Shown piece by piece: positions 1-13,100 of a stretch of 64,000 bases of DNA; within the stretch, counting starts at the first letter, position 1, and every line of letters starts with the position of its first letter. The translations under genes and the position numbers were made by a program. A model generated the notes under the pieces. It ran no database searches. It worked only from the letters and a program-made list of their open reading frames with translations, and was not told the DNA's origin. The stretch lies in NCBI RefSeq assembly GCF_016775155.1, contig NZ_JAEUGD010000001.1, forward strand, positions 123,855-187,854, given 5' to 3'. Origin of the DNA: Fulvivirga marina. Its GTDB lineage: Bacteria > Bacteroidota > Bacteroidia > Cytophagales > Cyclobacteriaceae.

Positions 1-863
1 TAAAACTTCAAAAGGTATTTGGAGTAGGGTATGCGTACAGTTTAAAGAATACTGGGCTTAATGAAATTAATAGTCCGACACACGAAATTCAGCTTAACTT
101 GCTTCTTGGTACCAGGAAAAAGGAGAAAAGTTACTATTCGTTTGTAGATACATCTAAACCAAAAGGAAAAACCAGGCGTCAGCTTGCAATAGAGAAGAGG
201 CGGAAAGAGGCGGCTAAAAAGCGTGAAGAGGAAGCTCGCAAGAAAGAGGAGGAAGCGAAGATTCAGGCGGAGATTGAACGTCAGGAGAAAGAAGAAGAAG
301 AGAGGAAAGCAGAAGCAGCAAGAAAGAAAGAAGAAGATAGGATTGTAGCAGAGAAAAGAGAGAATGAAAGACTAGAGCAGGAGCAAAAGCGGATTGAAGG
401 AGAGAGAATCGCAGAGCAAAAAAGGCAGGCCGAATTGAAGGAGTTGGCAAGAAGGGAAAAAGAAGAAAAGCAGCAAGCTGAAGAGAGGAAACAACAGGTC
501 GAAAACGAACTTGAGGAGCAGGTAGTAAAAGAGAGTGAGCCAATTAAGGGTGATGGAAGAAACCTTATTGGCGAGCAGTATACAGATGAAAGGGTAATTG
601 TAAAAAGAGGAGACCACTTACTCGAACTTGAACCTGGGGAATATGTGGTAGTAGGTGCATTTAGCAGCTATGAAAATGCTGAGAAGCATTCAGATGAACT
701 CTTCTTTAAAGGTTACCAAACTCGTTTTGGCTATATTACTGGTAAGAAGCTTTGGTACGTTTATTTATTTAAAGGAGAGGATATTCAGGAGGCCAGAAAA
801 GAAAGAGATAAGTTCAGGAAGAATGGTTTATTTACAAAGGCATGGGTAATTACAGTTCAATAA
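1..863 (+). CDS. PorP/SprF-family membrane protein with C-terminal coiled coil and SPOR domain (5' truncated)
   Basis: The open frame runs in from the window edge (reading from base 3), so the gene lacks its 5' end; 286 residues are visible. The first ~38 residues include GYAYS and a following HEI-x-L-x-LLLG segment, the usual end of a PorP/SprF barrel. SprF-type proteins help export SprB-type adhesins through T9SS in the outer membrane. After about 15 linker residues comes a long Glu/Lys/Arg-rich stretch (bases ~165-540) that should form a coiled coil. The last ~75 residues (YVVVGAFSSYENAEKH..., then a second half with LWYVYLF and a KERDKF helix) match the two-fold SPOR pattern, a domain known to bind peptidoglycan. 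The stop TAA overlaps the next gene's ATG by one base (TAATG). A TTG at 99 would omit the barrel and is not the real start. The SPOR extension is unusual for this family. Confidence 0.8.
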   Translation, partial: KLQKVFGVGYAYSLKNTGLNEINSPTHEIQLNLLLGTRKKEKSYYSFVDTSKPKGKTRRQLAIEKRRKEAAKKREEEARKKEEEAKIQAEIERQEKEEEERKAEAARKKEEDRIVAEKRENERLEQEQKRIEGERIAEQKRQAELKELARREKEEKQQAEERKQQVENELEEQVVKESEPIKGDGRNLIGEQYTDERVIVKRGDHLLELEPGEYVVVGAFSSYENAEKHSDELFFKGYQTRFGYITGKKLWYVYLFKGEDIQEARKERDKFRKNGLFTKAWVITVQ

Positions 864-3800
864 TGAAAGGTATGAACAAATATATTGTAGTTTTTTTTCT
901 AGCATTTTGCACCGCATTAGTGGCCAATGCCCAGATTTCTATTTCAAACATTGACCCGGTTAGTGCTTATATTAATGAAGAAGTTGTAATAACCGGTAGC
1001 GGATTTGGCGCTAATGCAGCCAACATTGTGGTGTGGTTTGGAAGCGTCAAGGCTACGGTCAATTCTGTAACCGATAACCTGATCAGGGTAATGGTTCCTG
1101 CTGGTGCTTATGCAGATAATATTACAGTCATCCATTTAGGTAGTAGGTTGGCTGCGCAGAGTTCAGAGAAATTTTTTCCTGTTTATAGTGGAACTTCATT
1201 TGATGGTACCAAAATAGCAACTCCTGTTGTTTTTGCAGATCCTTCTGGCAAGCAACTTTATGACCCCTGTACCTGCGATCTTGACGGAGACGGAAGGGCT
1301 GAAATTATATCTACTAAGTCCAGTGGTGCCAATGATGCCATTCAAATCCAAATACTATTTAATCAAAGCACTTTGGAAAGCTTTTCATTCAGCACAACAG
1401 CTATCAGTGTTGGTTTCCCTACATTGAATATTAGATGTGGTGACCTTAATGGCGACGGTAAACCGGATCTTTATATGAGCCAGAGTGGTGTTACCAGATT
1501 CCACGTTCTTGTGGTCCCTAATATCAGTAATCCGGGTAGCCTAAGTTTTGGTGCTATTCAGAGTTTAGATCTACCCACCGATGTATCTACCAGACGAGTC
1601 GCCCATAAGGACTTAAATGGTGACGATAAACCTGAGATTATTGTAACCAACTCAGGAGCGGGAAATGTTTATGTATTTGAGAATACAAGTTCGGGTTCAA
1701 TAAGTTTTAATAACACACCAGTGACGATCAATGTCGCAGGAGCATCCTCAACCACTGGATTGGATGTACAGGATATAGATGGTGATGGAAAAGCGGATAT
1801 TATAGTTTGTCAGTTTGTTGGTGATGATGTTTTTGTATTAAGAAACATTGGCGTTGGTGCCATCAGCTTTGCCAGTCCTTATGTGCTGCAATTAGACGGT
1901 AATTCATTAATTAACCTGACAACTGGTGATTTTAATGAAGATGGCCGACTGGATATTGCAGCGATTGCCAACCTTACTGGCAGGGTCGTTATATTTCCAA
2001 ATAACTCGAGTTCAGGAAGCTTTAATTTTGGTGCCTTACAGTCCTTTGCTATTAATGCTAATCCCTGGGGTATAACTACCGGGGATGTGGATGGTGATGG
2101 CCGGCTTGACATAATTACTACTAGCTTAACGGATAATTCTATGGCTATACTGAACAATCAGTATAGTGGTGGCAACATTTCTTTTACAAGGAAACTATTG
2201 AATGTTGGTTCAAAGTCCAGAAATGTTTCCGTTCAGGATTTAGATGGTGATGCGAAACCTGACTTTGTAGTGACCGCACAAAATGGAGGTGTTTATGACC
2301 TGAGAATGATTAGAAATAAAAATTGTTATCAACCTCAGGTTTTGAATGATCAACCTCTGGCCATATGTCCCACACAAACATTTACATTAGTTTCTCCGGC
2401 AGCCCCAGCTGTTACATTTAACTGGACATTAAATGAGACACCGATAGGAGGAAATAGTAATACCCTAGATATAACCACCTATGGCCTGTATGAAGTACAG
2501 GCTGTGTCAGAGTCGGGAGACTGTGTTACATCAGCAAGCATCAATGTAGCAAATGGTAGCGGAACTGTTCCGGGAGATCCGGTTGTTGCTGATCCGCTTC
2601 CGGCGTGTATAGGAAGTGATGTAACACTATCCGTGTCGGCTGTTAGTGGGGCTACTTACAGCTGGACAGGACCAAATAATTTCACCTCAAATGTTCGGGA
2701 GCCCTTGATATCTAACGTTACGCGTAATGATGCAGGTATCTACACTGTTGTTGTGCAGGTAGGGGATTGCCGTAGCTCCGAATCTTCAACTACCCTTGAA
2801 ATAGTGGAGTTAGAAGATTTTAGCGCAGGTGCATCTGGAGCTACAAATGTTTGTCAGGGGAGTACTGTAGCCTTATCCACACAAAACAGAGGGGGGTATA
2901 CCTATCAGTGGCAGAGAAATGGTGTTGATATTCCGTCGGCCACAGCTTTTAGTTATTTGGCAACACAGTCTGGTTTATACCGGGTAGTCGTGGATGACAG
3001 TGGTAGTAGTTGTAAAGTGACCACAAATGAGGTGGCTGTAAATGTTTATACTGCACCTGTAGTAGATTTTACTACTACCAGTGCCATTTGTTCGGGGCAG
3101 ACATCGGTATTGACCAATACTTCAACAGTTGATCCTTCAGCGACCGTAAATTATAGTTGGAATTTTGGAGATGGGCAAACATCTACGGTTTTAAACCCTA
3201 CGCATACATATACTGCTGCGAATAACTACACGGTTCAACTGGCAGTAAGTTATGCCGGAGTGACTGGGTGCAATGGTAGCAAGTCAAAGGGAGTCTCTGT
3301 CAAGGCACCAATCGTGCCTTTGATTGAAAGTGCGGAAACTTCCATTTGTCCTGGAGGAGAACTTGAGCTTTCTGTAACCGGTATGTTTGGAGCTATTGAA
3401 TGGACAACAATGGAAACAACTAATGCTATCACCATAAGCCAGCCAGGAACTTATGGTGTAAATGTTCAAGATGCTAACAACTGTAATGCATATGGAGAAA
3501 TTGTAATTGGTTCAAAACCGCTACCTGATGTTCAGGCAACAGCCAATAGTACCAGTATTTCAGATGGTGATCAGGTTCAGTTGGAAGCCACAGGAGCAGA
3601 TTCTTATTTCTGGTCTCCGGATTTGTATTTAAATGATCCGGCTATCCCCAACCCGATAGCCTTACCAGAGGAAACCATAACGTATACTGTTACCGGAACC
3701 TCTTTAGATGGTTGTTCTGCTACTGCAGAAATAACCATAGTTGTAAATGAAAGTGTTGAAATAGACATCACACCATTAAAAGCCTTTTCTCCCAATAGTA

Positions 3801-4021
3801 CTATTAATCCTACTTGGGAGATCCAAAATGTTGAAGCCTATCCTGACTGTACTCTTAGCATCTTTGATGAAAAAGGAAGCGTGATATTTCGTGAAAAAGG
3901 TTATAGTAACGGGTGGAATGCTACTTATGAGGGTAAGCCTCTTCCGGAGGGCGTCTACTACTATGTGTTCGGTTGCGAAGGCCTTGAGCCTAAGACAGGT
4001 ACGGTACTGGTTGTTCGGTAA
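863..4021 (+). CDS. T9SS-secreted adhesin: IPT/TIG, seven FG-GAP repeats, Ig-like and PKD domains, type B sorting domain
   Basis: The protein has 1052 residues. I start at 863, where ATG overlaps the upstream stop; an in-frame ATG at 842 would add seven residues before a clear signal peptide (MKGMNKYIVVFF...VANAQ). Order: an IPT/TIG-like domain (GSGFG, ~residues 25-110); a block with seven FG-GAP/VCBS calcium motifs (DLDGDGRAEI, DLNGDGKPDL, DLNGDDKPEI, DIDGDGKADI, DFNEDGRLDI, DVDGDGRLDI, DLDGDAKPDF; ~130-490), expected to form a seven-bladed propeller; Ig-like modules with paired Cys; a PKD domain (WNFGDGQTS...HTY); another Ig-like domain; and a C-terminal ~80-residue T9SS type B sorting domain (FSPN..., IFDEKG, WNATYEGKPLPEGVYYY). 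Type B domains direct secretion with partner PorP/SprF proteins. Coupling to the PorP-SPOR gene and the flanking SprF-like gene fit a surface adhesin locus. Confidence 0.85.
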   Translation: MKGMNKYIVVFFLAFCTALVANAQISISNIDPVSAYINEEVVITGSGFGANAANIVVWFGSVKATVNSVTDNLIRVMVPAGAYADNITVIHLGSRLAAQSSEKFFPVYSGTSFDGTKIATPVVFADPSGKQLYDPCTCDLDGDGRAEIISTKSSGANDAIQIQILFNQSTLESFSFSTTAISVGFPTLNIRCGDLNGDGKPDLYMSQSGVTRFHVLVVPNISNPGSLSFGAIQSLDLPTDVSTRRVAHKDLNGDDKPEIIVTNSGAGNVYVFENTSSGSISFNNTPVTINVAGASSTTGLDVQDIDGDGKADIIVCQFVGDDVFVLRNIGVGAISFASPYVLQLDGNSLINLTTGDFNEDGRLDIAAIANLTGRVVIFPNNSSSGSFNFGALQSFAINANPWGITTGDVDGDGRLDIITTSLTDNSMAILNNQYSGGNISFTRKLLNVGSKSRNVSVQDLDGDAKPDFVVTAQNGGVYDLRMIRNKNCYQPQVLNDQPLAICPTQTFTLVSPAAPAVTFNWTLNETPIGGNSNTLDITTYGLYEVQAVSESGDCVTSASINVANGSGTVPGDPVVADPLPACIGSDVTLSVSAVSGATYSWTGPNNFTSNVREPLISNVTRNDAGIYTVVVQVGDCRSSESSTTLEIVELEDFSAGASGATNVCQGSTVALSTQNRGGYTYQWQRNGVDIPSATAFSYLATQSGLYRVVVDDSGSSCKVTTNEVAVNVYTAPVVDFTTTSAICSGQTSVLTNTSTVDPSATVNYSWNFGDGQTSTVLNPTHTYTAANNYTVQLAVSYAGVTGCNGSKSKGVSVKAPIVPLIESAETSICPGGELELSVTGMFGAIEWTTMETTNAITISQPGTYGVNVQDANNCNAYGEIVIGSKPLPDVQATANSTSISDGDQVQLEATGADSYFWSPDLYLNDPAIPNPIALPEETITYTVTGTSLDGCSATAEITIVVNESVEIDITPLKAFSPNSTINPTWEIQNVEAYPDCTLSIFDEKGSVIFREKGYSNGWNATYEGKPLPEGVYYYVFGCEGLEPKTGTVLVVR

Positions 4022-4054
4022 CTGTTACCATTTGGGCTATTATGGTATAAACAT

Positions 4055-4076
4055 AAAAGCAGAAACCTGCTTTTTT
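4055..4076 (+). terminator. Rho-independent terminator after the first adhesin gene
   Basis: An 8-base stem (AAAAGCAG / CTGCTTTT) with an AAAC loop is followed by further T residues, 34 bases after the stop codon. It separates the first adhesin from the giant adhesin, so the latter probably has its own promoter or depends on readthrough. Confidence 0.65.
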
Positions 4077-4122
4077 CTCAGTTGGCAATTTTTTATATTG
4101 ATTTTCACCTAACATTTTTTTA

Positions 4123-7100
4123 ATGAAAAGTGTGTTTAAACATTCATTTATATTACTGCTGACTTTTACGGTAAGCTTATCTTTTGCGCAATCGGAATTA
4201 TGTTACAATGGGGTCGACGATGATGGCGATGGTCTTATAGATTGTAGCGACCCTGATTGCCAATTTGCTTCAAATATTGAAAAAGGATGTAACTGTGCTG
4301 ATGGTATAGATAATGATGGTGATGGCGGAGCAGATGTTTCAGATGCTGACTGTGCTGCTTTTTATGGACTAACGTTCGTTGGGGAAGATGATAGTGACTG
4401 CTCCATTACTCCTGATCCGGGAACTGGTACATTCGATTTTGTAAACCCTTCAAGTTCAGGTCAAAATACTGTTGATACTCAATCCAAGGTGGCCGTGGGT
4501 GATGTCAATTGTGATGGTATACCTGATGTTGTTACTACCTCAAAGTGGAACCAGACCCTTAGGGTGGTAGCTACTTCAGATAATCAGGCAGACGGCTCAG
4601 ATAAAGGAGATATAATACAAGATTTTAAAACACCAGGAAGTAGTATATTCCCTCAGGGAAATTTCTTTTTTGAGCTGGAAGTACTGATAGCGGATATTGA
4701 TGGCAGTTGTCCCGCAGAGATATTTTCTATAGTAAGTAAAAGGAAAAATGCGAACTCAGAGCCGGAAGGTTATTACCTTGTAGGATTTAGAGCTAACGCA
4801 AGCCCGTCAACTTCAGATCTAGTACCTCTTTTTGATGCTATTCCTTTAGGACCAGATAGGCCTGGGCAAATTACTATTGCAGATATGGATTGTGATAGTG
4901 GTGCTGAAATAATTCTTAAAGACCAGGTATATGATGCTGAAACCGGAGCACTTTTAGCGGATGGAAATGTTGGAGACTGGAATACGGAAGTAGTATCTGC
5001 ACCAGTGGCAGTTGATATTATAGAAGGGGGTAATCTGGAAGTAGTTGTGGGTAACTTGATCCTTTCATATCCGGATATGGCGGTGATTGCAGACATGAAT
5101 GCCCTTGGCGGTGATCAGTGGTTTCCTAAAGAGATATTTGATGCAAACGAATATGGGTTTGATAATTTTAGCTCTACCAGTGTAGCTGATATGAATGGTG
5201 ACGGTAACATGGATGTGGTATTGTCGGGAGCACTGGATAGTAAGAATGGAGAGACAGCGATCTTCTTTTGGGATGTTGCCAACGGAACTGTAAGTTCCTT
5301 TACGCCTCCTGATCCAAATTATGCTGATGGGTGGATATGGGGAACCAGTCGTCCGAACCTTGGTGATATTGATGGTGATGGCAATCTTGAAATAACGTTT
5401 GTAGCGGGTAATCAATTATATGCTCTTGAAGTAGACCCAAATACAGGGGCTCTTTCACAAAAGTGGGTCAGAACAATTAATGACTCCCGTTCAGGGATAG
5501 TAGCCACTACTGTATTTGATTTTGATAATGATGGTAGCCCTGAAGTGGTGTATCGTGATTCTCAACAATTGGTTGTAATTGATGGAGAGACAGGGCAAAA
5601 TGTACTATGGAGTACCGCATGTCAATCGCACACTATGACCGAAGGTCCAATAATAGCTGATGTGGATGGTGACGGAGCTACTGACCTTTGTACTACCTGT
5701 AATACCAATACCTCTTTCGATATAGAGGCTCCAATCCAACAGCAGGCGTTAGGTGAGTTGAGGTGTTTCTTCTCTCAAAACAGTAGCTGGTTGCCAACAA
5801 GGGGTGTTTGGAACCAATCTGGTTATTTTGTTACCAATATTGCCGATGATCTGAGTGTACCTTGTCCCAGGTTTGATATGACAACCGTATTTTCTGAAGG
5901 CCCTTGTGATAACGGATTGCCTGGTCCTCAAAGACCTTTTAACACATTTCTTAATCAGGTGCCATCCATCGGTCCTGACGGTTGTCCTTTTTACCCTTCA
6001 CCGGACATTTCATTCGTAGGTGATGATCCTGGAGACCCAAATGTGGACCCCAATGATCCTGATTATTTCCCTGCAGTGGTAGTTATACCTCCGACCTGTG
6101 GAGACCTTGGAGTGGAAGTGTTATTTAATATTGTCAACAGTGGAGCTTTAGCGATCTCAGATAATGTAGATGTTAGTTTCTGGGAAGGAGACCCTACAGT
6201 GGCTGTCGATCCGGTGACCGGTCAACCAGCCACATTCCTTCATGCAGATGTACTGGTACTTAATAATATACAGGTTGGGGATACAGTAACTACAGCAGGA
6301 GTTAATTTTGATTACAGTGGTAAGCCAACCACACTTTATATTATACTTAACGACGATGGAACGCAGTTTCCTGTGGATACAACCAGTGCTAGTGGATTGC
6401 AGGAGTGCAAACTAGATAATAATGTATTTGCTATTGATATTGTTCCCGAGCCATTTACTGTTGAAATAGAGAATATTGCTGATAACTTTAAATGCGATGA
6501 TACTGCACCAGATACCGGGGAGATAAGAGCTGTTGTGAAAAGAAATGGCGTAGAAGTTTCTGACTATAGTCTGTTCGGCTTCCAGTGGTATTTTGGCTCA
6601 GATACAACCAACGCAATGCCAGATCCGGCCGGCAGCTCCGATTGGCTGACAGGTTTGGCAGATACAACATATACGGTGGTAGTAACCAATCTGGAGAAGG
6701 GGTGTTCAAGCTTACCTGTAACAGATACGGTGCTTCGTCAGGGAGTTGATCCTGTAGTAAATATCCTTATTAACTCACACCAAACACATTGTTTCCCACC
6801 CAATGGTGAACTGGAAGTTACCATAGAAGGTGGCCTCGCTGGCTATTCCTTTGCGTGGTATGATAATAACCTTAATCCAATTGGTGTAACAGGTCCAATC
6901 GCCAGTGATCTTACAGAAGGAGAGTGGATTGTTGATGTGGTAAAGAGCGGCTGTATAGAACGGGTATCAACAACCATAGGAGGTCCAACGGAACCTGATG
7001 TAGTGGCTTCAGTGGTTCAGAATGTAAATAATTGTGCAAACCCAGGTAGTGGTATTATAACTGCTCAACCTTTTATAAATAGTGTGTTACAGGATACTGC

Positions 7101-10100
7101 CAATTATATTTTTGATTGGTATTACTATAATAATGCTACAAGTACTCTAGGGAGTATTTTGCCACCGTCTACGGGATCGGGACCAACCAGGTCAGGTTTA
7201 GATATAGGCTATTATGCGGTGGTTGCTACTGAAATCGTTTCAGGTTGTGAGTCCTCCCCTTTACAGATTGTTCAGGTAACTGATAACCGTACCTATCCGG
7301 AGTTAGTAATTAACGAAATTGCACCCCAGACATCATGTGATCCAAACAATCCAAATGGTATTCTTCAAGTTGAGATTTCCAATGGAGGTGTGGTAGATGA
7401 TCCACTTAATTATACGATTGAATGGTTTAGAGGACAGAATACGCTACCTGCCAACCTGCATACTAATACATCAGGAGTAAATGGTGAAGTAGCCGAAGGA
7501 GTTGAAGGTGGGGGTATTCCTTATACAGTCAAAGTCACCAACATAAACAATTGTTTCACCACAACAGATACAATTGTTAGTGAGGATGTTAATGTGCCGA
7601 TACTTAATTTAGTTAAACTAAATAACACAACTTGTGATCCAAGTCTTGCTTCCGCTACTTACAATGGGCAAATCACCGGAACCGTTACCTTCAAGGGAGT
7701 TACGATAACCTTACCAGACCCGCAATATGAATTTACCTGGTATAATGGAACAACTACCGGTGCTCCGGTGATAGCTACTGCAGATCCAACATCTCCGGTA
7801 TTAAGTGAGTTACCTGGAGGGTATTATACGGTTGAAGTTACACGAACAGACCTGTTTTGTGTTTCTGCACCAGTCACCGTGGAAATACTGGATGTGGAGG
7901 CTTTACCAACGATAGGTGAAGTAATGACCCCAAGCACAAATTGCCCTGGAGGCACTGATAATGGAGAGATAGAAATTACAACTATAGATGGCGTAGCACC
8001 CGGGGATTATACCATCAACTGGTATGATGGTAGCAGTGTGAAGTTCGATGGTGGGGGTGTGAGAACTCCCGATGCTACTGGAACATTATACAGTGGTATA
8101 CCAGGTGCAGCTACTTATACTGTAGAGGTAATCAATAATATAACAGGCTGTATAAATACTGAAACTTACAATTTGCCTGATAACAGCATTTTACCAACAT
8201 TCAGTCTGGAGTCAGACCCTAACTCTGTATGTGACGCAACCTTGGGCAGTAGTGCCTTTACCGGTGAAATAAGAGTAGTTTCTCTGGTGGATCCTAATTT
8301 TGAAGCTGGACAAACCTATACCTATACGTTTACAAATACGGGTACAGCTGCTGTTGTGAGCCAGGCCACAGCAACTTTAAGTAACCTTGAAGATGGTACT
8401 TACGAGGTTACAGTGGAAAATGATCAATTGGGTTGTATATCTGATCCTGTTCAGGTAATTGTTGACTTTGTGCCAGTGTTACCGAATATCGTTGAAGCAT
8501 TTAGACCAAGTACTAACTGTACTGCAGCTGATAATGGGGCTATTGAGATTACCGCTATAGATGGTGTTGCTCCTAACGCAGACTATACTATTAACTGGTA
8601 TGATGGCTCTGTGGTGAAATTCGACGGACTAGGCAACAGAACCCCTGATGCCACCGGAGCGATTTACAGTGGCATTCCTGGTGGGTTTAATTATACTGTA
8701 GAAGTAATCAATAATATTACAGGTTGTGTTAATACAGAATCATACACTCTCGCGGATCTAAGTGCTCTGCCTACTTTTAGTCTGGAGTCAGATCCTAATG
8801 CAGTTTGCGACCCAAGTTTGGGTAGTAGTGCCTTTACGGGTGAGATAAGAGTGGTTTCTCTTAACGATGTCAATGCTGAAGCGGGTCATACTTATACTTA
8901 CACCTTTACTAATACCGGAACCGCAGCGGTTGTAAGCCAGGCCACAGCCACTTTGAGTAACCTGGAGGACGGAACCTATGAGGTTACCGTAGGCAATGAT
9001 CAATTAGGATGTCTTTCTGATCCGGTACAGGTCGTGATAGGCTTTACACCTTCTTTACCGGTGATCGTTGAGGCGTTTACACCAAGTACTAATTGTACCG
9101 CAGCGCCAAATGGTGCCATAGAAGTTATAACAGTAGATGGAGTGGCTCCAAATGCAGATTATACCATCAATTGGTATGATGGTAATAGTGTGAAATTTGA
9201 TGGAGGAGGCAACAGGCTTCCTGATGCCACCGGAGCTACCTATGCAGGTATACCTGGCGGAGCCAATTATACTGTTGAAGTCATCAATAACATTACAGGT
9301 TGTATCAATACGGAATCATATACACTTGCTGATAATAGTGCTTTGCCAACGTTTAGTTTGGAATCAGACCCCAACTCAGTGTGTGATGAGACCCTGGCCA
9401 GCAGTGATTTTACCGGGGAGATCCGTGTCGTGTCATTGGTAGATGCCAATTTCGTTGCAGGGCATACTTACACCTATACTTTTACTAATACGGGAACAGG
9501 TGATGTGGTGAACCAGGCAACGGCAACATTAAGTAATCTGGAAGATGGTACCTACGAAGTTACTGTAGGAAATGACCAATTAGGCTGTCTTTCCGATCCG
9601 GTACAGGTCGTGGTAGGCTTTACACCTTCTCTGCCAGTGATCGTTGAAGCCTTTACGCCAAGTACCAATTGTACAGCTGCTCCAAACGGAGCAATAGAAA
9701 TAACTATGATTGATGGTGTTGCTCCTACAGCCGATTATACCATCAATTGGTACGATGGAAATAGTGTTAAGCTTGATGGAGGAGGAAACAGGCTTCCTGA
9801 TGCTACCGGTGCTACTTATGCGGGTATACCTGGCGGAGCCGATTATACTGTTGAAGTCATCAATAACATTACAGGTTGTATCAATACGGAATCATATACA
9901 CTTGCTGATAATAGTGCTTTGCCAACGTTTAGTTTGGAATCAGATCCTAACTCAGTGTGTGATGAGACCCTGGCCAGTAGTGATTTTACCGGAGAGATCC
10001 GTGTCGTGTCATTGGTAGATGCCAATTTTGTTGCAGGGCATACTTACACCTATACTTTTACCAATACGGGAACAGGTGATGTGGTGAACCAGGCAACGGC

Positions 10101-13100
10101 AACATTAAGCAACCTGGAAGATGGTACTTACGAAGTCACTGTAGGAAATGACCAATTAGGTTGCCTTTCTGACCCCGTTCAGGTGGTTATAGGTTTTAGT
10201 CCTTCTCTGCCTGTGATCGTTGAAGCGTTTACACCAAGTACCAATTGTACTACAGCGGATAATGGTGCAATAGAAATAACAACGATTGATGGAGTTGCTC
10301 CAAATGCAAATTATACCATTAATTGGTACGATGGTAATAGTGTCAAGCTCGATGGAGTAGGCAACAGGCTTCCTGACGGCACCGGGGCGATATACGCCGG
10401 TATACCTGGAGGAGCAAACTATACTGTTGAAGTCATTAATAACTTAACAGGCTGTATTAATACTGAATCATATACGCTGGCGGATGATAGCGAACTACCA
10501 ATTGTTACTTTAGGCAAAAAAAGTAATACTGTATGTAGTAGTACCATAGGTTTTAATGGTTCCGTTACTGCGGCTGTTTCCTATAAAGGAAGTGGCGTTA
10601 CATTACCTGACGCCAATTACATATTTACCTGGTATGATGGTTCATCAACTTCTGATCCGGTTATTGCTGTAGGAGATAATACTGCAGAGGTATTGTCAGG
10701 TCTTGAGGGTGGTTTTTATACCGTAACGGTTAACAATGTAGCTTTGGGCTGTACTTCTGATCCGGTTACTATTGAGGTGGTTGATACTCAGTATTTTCCT
10801 GATATAAATATTGCTATAACACCTCAAACATTTTGTGTAGGCTTAAATGGGGAACTTTTGGCTACTATTAATGAGACATCAATTGGAGGAGGTAATCCCG
10901 CTGATCCGAATGACTATTCCTTTACCTGGTATGAATATGATAATTCAACAAATACGTCTACTGCGTTGAGCGTTGGTGTTGTTGGTGGAGTTAACGGTGA
11001 ACAAGTTACAGAACTACCACAAGGCTACTATATGCTTGAGGTGATAAGAACAGCAACTGGTTGTGTGAATAATGAGATCGTGTTCTTGCCTGAAAATATC
11101 ACCATCCCTGATGTTACTTTAGTGAAAGTTAGTGATCTAACTACATGTGGAAGTCCAAATGGAGCTTTACAGGCAGATATTGGTGGCGTTGAGGTAGGGT
11201 ATACCTTCCATTGGTATCATGGTAATGATGCCATAGACGAAAATTTTGTGATTGCAAATGCTGATGCAGTTAATGTAGATGACGGCTCCTATACCGGACT
11301 GGTACCCGGTGACTATACTGTAGTTGCTGTACATAATACAACGGGTTGTATTTCTCCAATGCAAATAGAGAGAGTTCTGGATGCAACAAATGCCATTTCC
11401 ATAGGTGTGAATTTTGATATTTTACCTACGGATTGTAATATAGGTAATGGACAAATGACCGCGACGCCAACTGTGGCTTTAACAGTTACTGATCCGGATA
11501 CCGACTTCACTTACGAATGGTATGAGGGTGGGCCTACAAATGTGGACCCAATAGATTTTTTCAGTAATCCTCCAACGTTTGCCGCACCAGCCTTTGCTAG
11601 CACCAGAACTATATCCGGGTTGACTTCTGGTACGTTTACCGTGGTGGTTACATATAATATTACAGGCTGTAGTCAGTTGAGGACTGTATTCTTGCCATTT
11701 ATTGATTCTCCTGATATCACGCCTACTATTACCAATTCGACGGAATGTCCTTATACGTCAGGAAACGGTGAAGTAACTATAGATATAGATGCATCAGGAG
11801 TTATGGCACTACCGCCTGCTGGTGATCCAAGTGGAGCTATTGATAATGATAACTTTACTGTAAACTTCTATTCAGGAGCCAATGCTGATGTGCTGATATC
11901 AGGGCCAACAGACCTTGATCCACCAGCATTCCCTGCTAACGGGCCGGTAACAATTGCTACCGGACTTGCTCCAGGGCTTTACACCATAGAACTGATAGAG
12001 GATTATACCGGGAATAACTGTAGTATGTTTGAGGTTATTGAGGTTGAGATTGGTGCCCTTCCTCCATTGGTCTCTCTGGTGGGTACTGTAAGTTCAAATA
12101 CGGCATGCGATCTTAATCAGGCGGATGGAGAGTTTACGGTTGATGTTTCAAAAGATCCTGATGACAATGCTGTGGGTACAACTTATACTTTGGATATTTC
12201 TCCAGACCCTACCAGTAGTTATCCTATTGTGGGGCAACCTGTGGGGTCATATTCATTTACACAGTTACCACCGGATACTTATACCGTAACGGTTACTGCA
12301 TCAACAGGCTGTTCAATTACCAAAAACTTTACCGTGCCGGATGCACCTACTATATCTGAGATTGTAGATGGTGATGTGATCATTACCGCAGCGGATCTTT
12401 GTACCCCTTCTGGAAGTATTGAGATTACTAATATTAGTCTGGTTGGCGTAGGCCCTGATAATCTGGATGATTTTGAATTTACCTGGTATGATGATGCAGG
12501 CCTCACCAGCATTGTGTTTCAGGCGCAAGGAGATGCCACTGCAGTCAATGGTGGTGAGGTATTGGATAATGTGAATTATGCTGGTATGGGACCCGGCACC
12601 TATTGGGTTGTTGCAGAAAAAACAACTGGTGTGGGAGCGGGTTGTTTCAGTGCGCCATTCCAATCTGTAGTGCCGGATGTAAGTGTTGATCCAGAGATCA
12701 GTTTGCAGGCATCTTCAAATACTTCTTGTACGGATGTGACTCCTGAGGGAACCATAACAATAGATGTCACCACTGCTTCGGGGCCTGGAGCAGGGGGAAC
12801 TTATACATACAATATTACAGGGCCTGGAGGATATAATAATGTTCTAAATGCTCAAACCGGTGTTGGAAATACTGTGACTGGTTTGGATGACGGCACGTAT
12901 ACAGTAGTAGCTACTAATGAAATTACAGGTTGTACTGTAGCAGGGATAATTACGGTTCCAATTAATGAAACTCCAATTATTATTACCGCGGCTACAGCTG
13001 TAGATCAGGAATTGTGTACACCTGATGGAAGAATAGATGTTATAGGAGTTTCTATAGATGGAGGGGTTACTAATAGACCTTTGAATGAGTTTGAATTTGC

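Noticed and set aside
842..862. ATG at 842 as the start of the first adhesin
   Set aside because: It adds polar residues in front of a good signal peptide; ATG 863 with the TAATG overlap fits better.
8485..10500. Regularly spaced direct repeats that might suggest a CRISPR array
   Set aside because: The period is 576 bp, the repeats are coding, whole units are conserved with no short unique spacers, and no cas genes are present.
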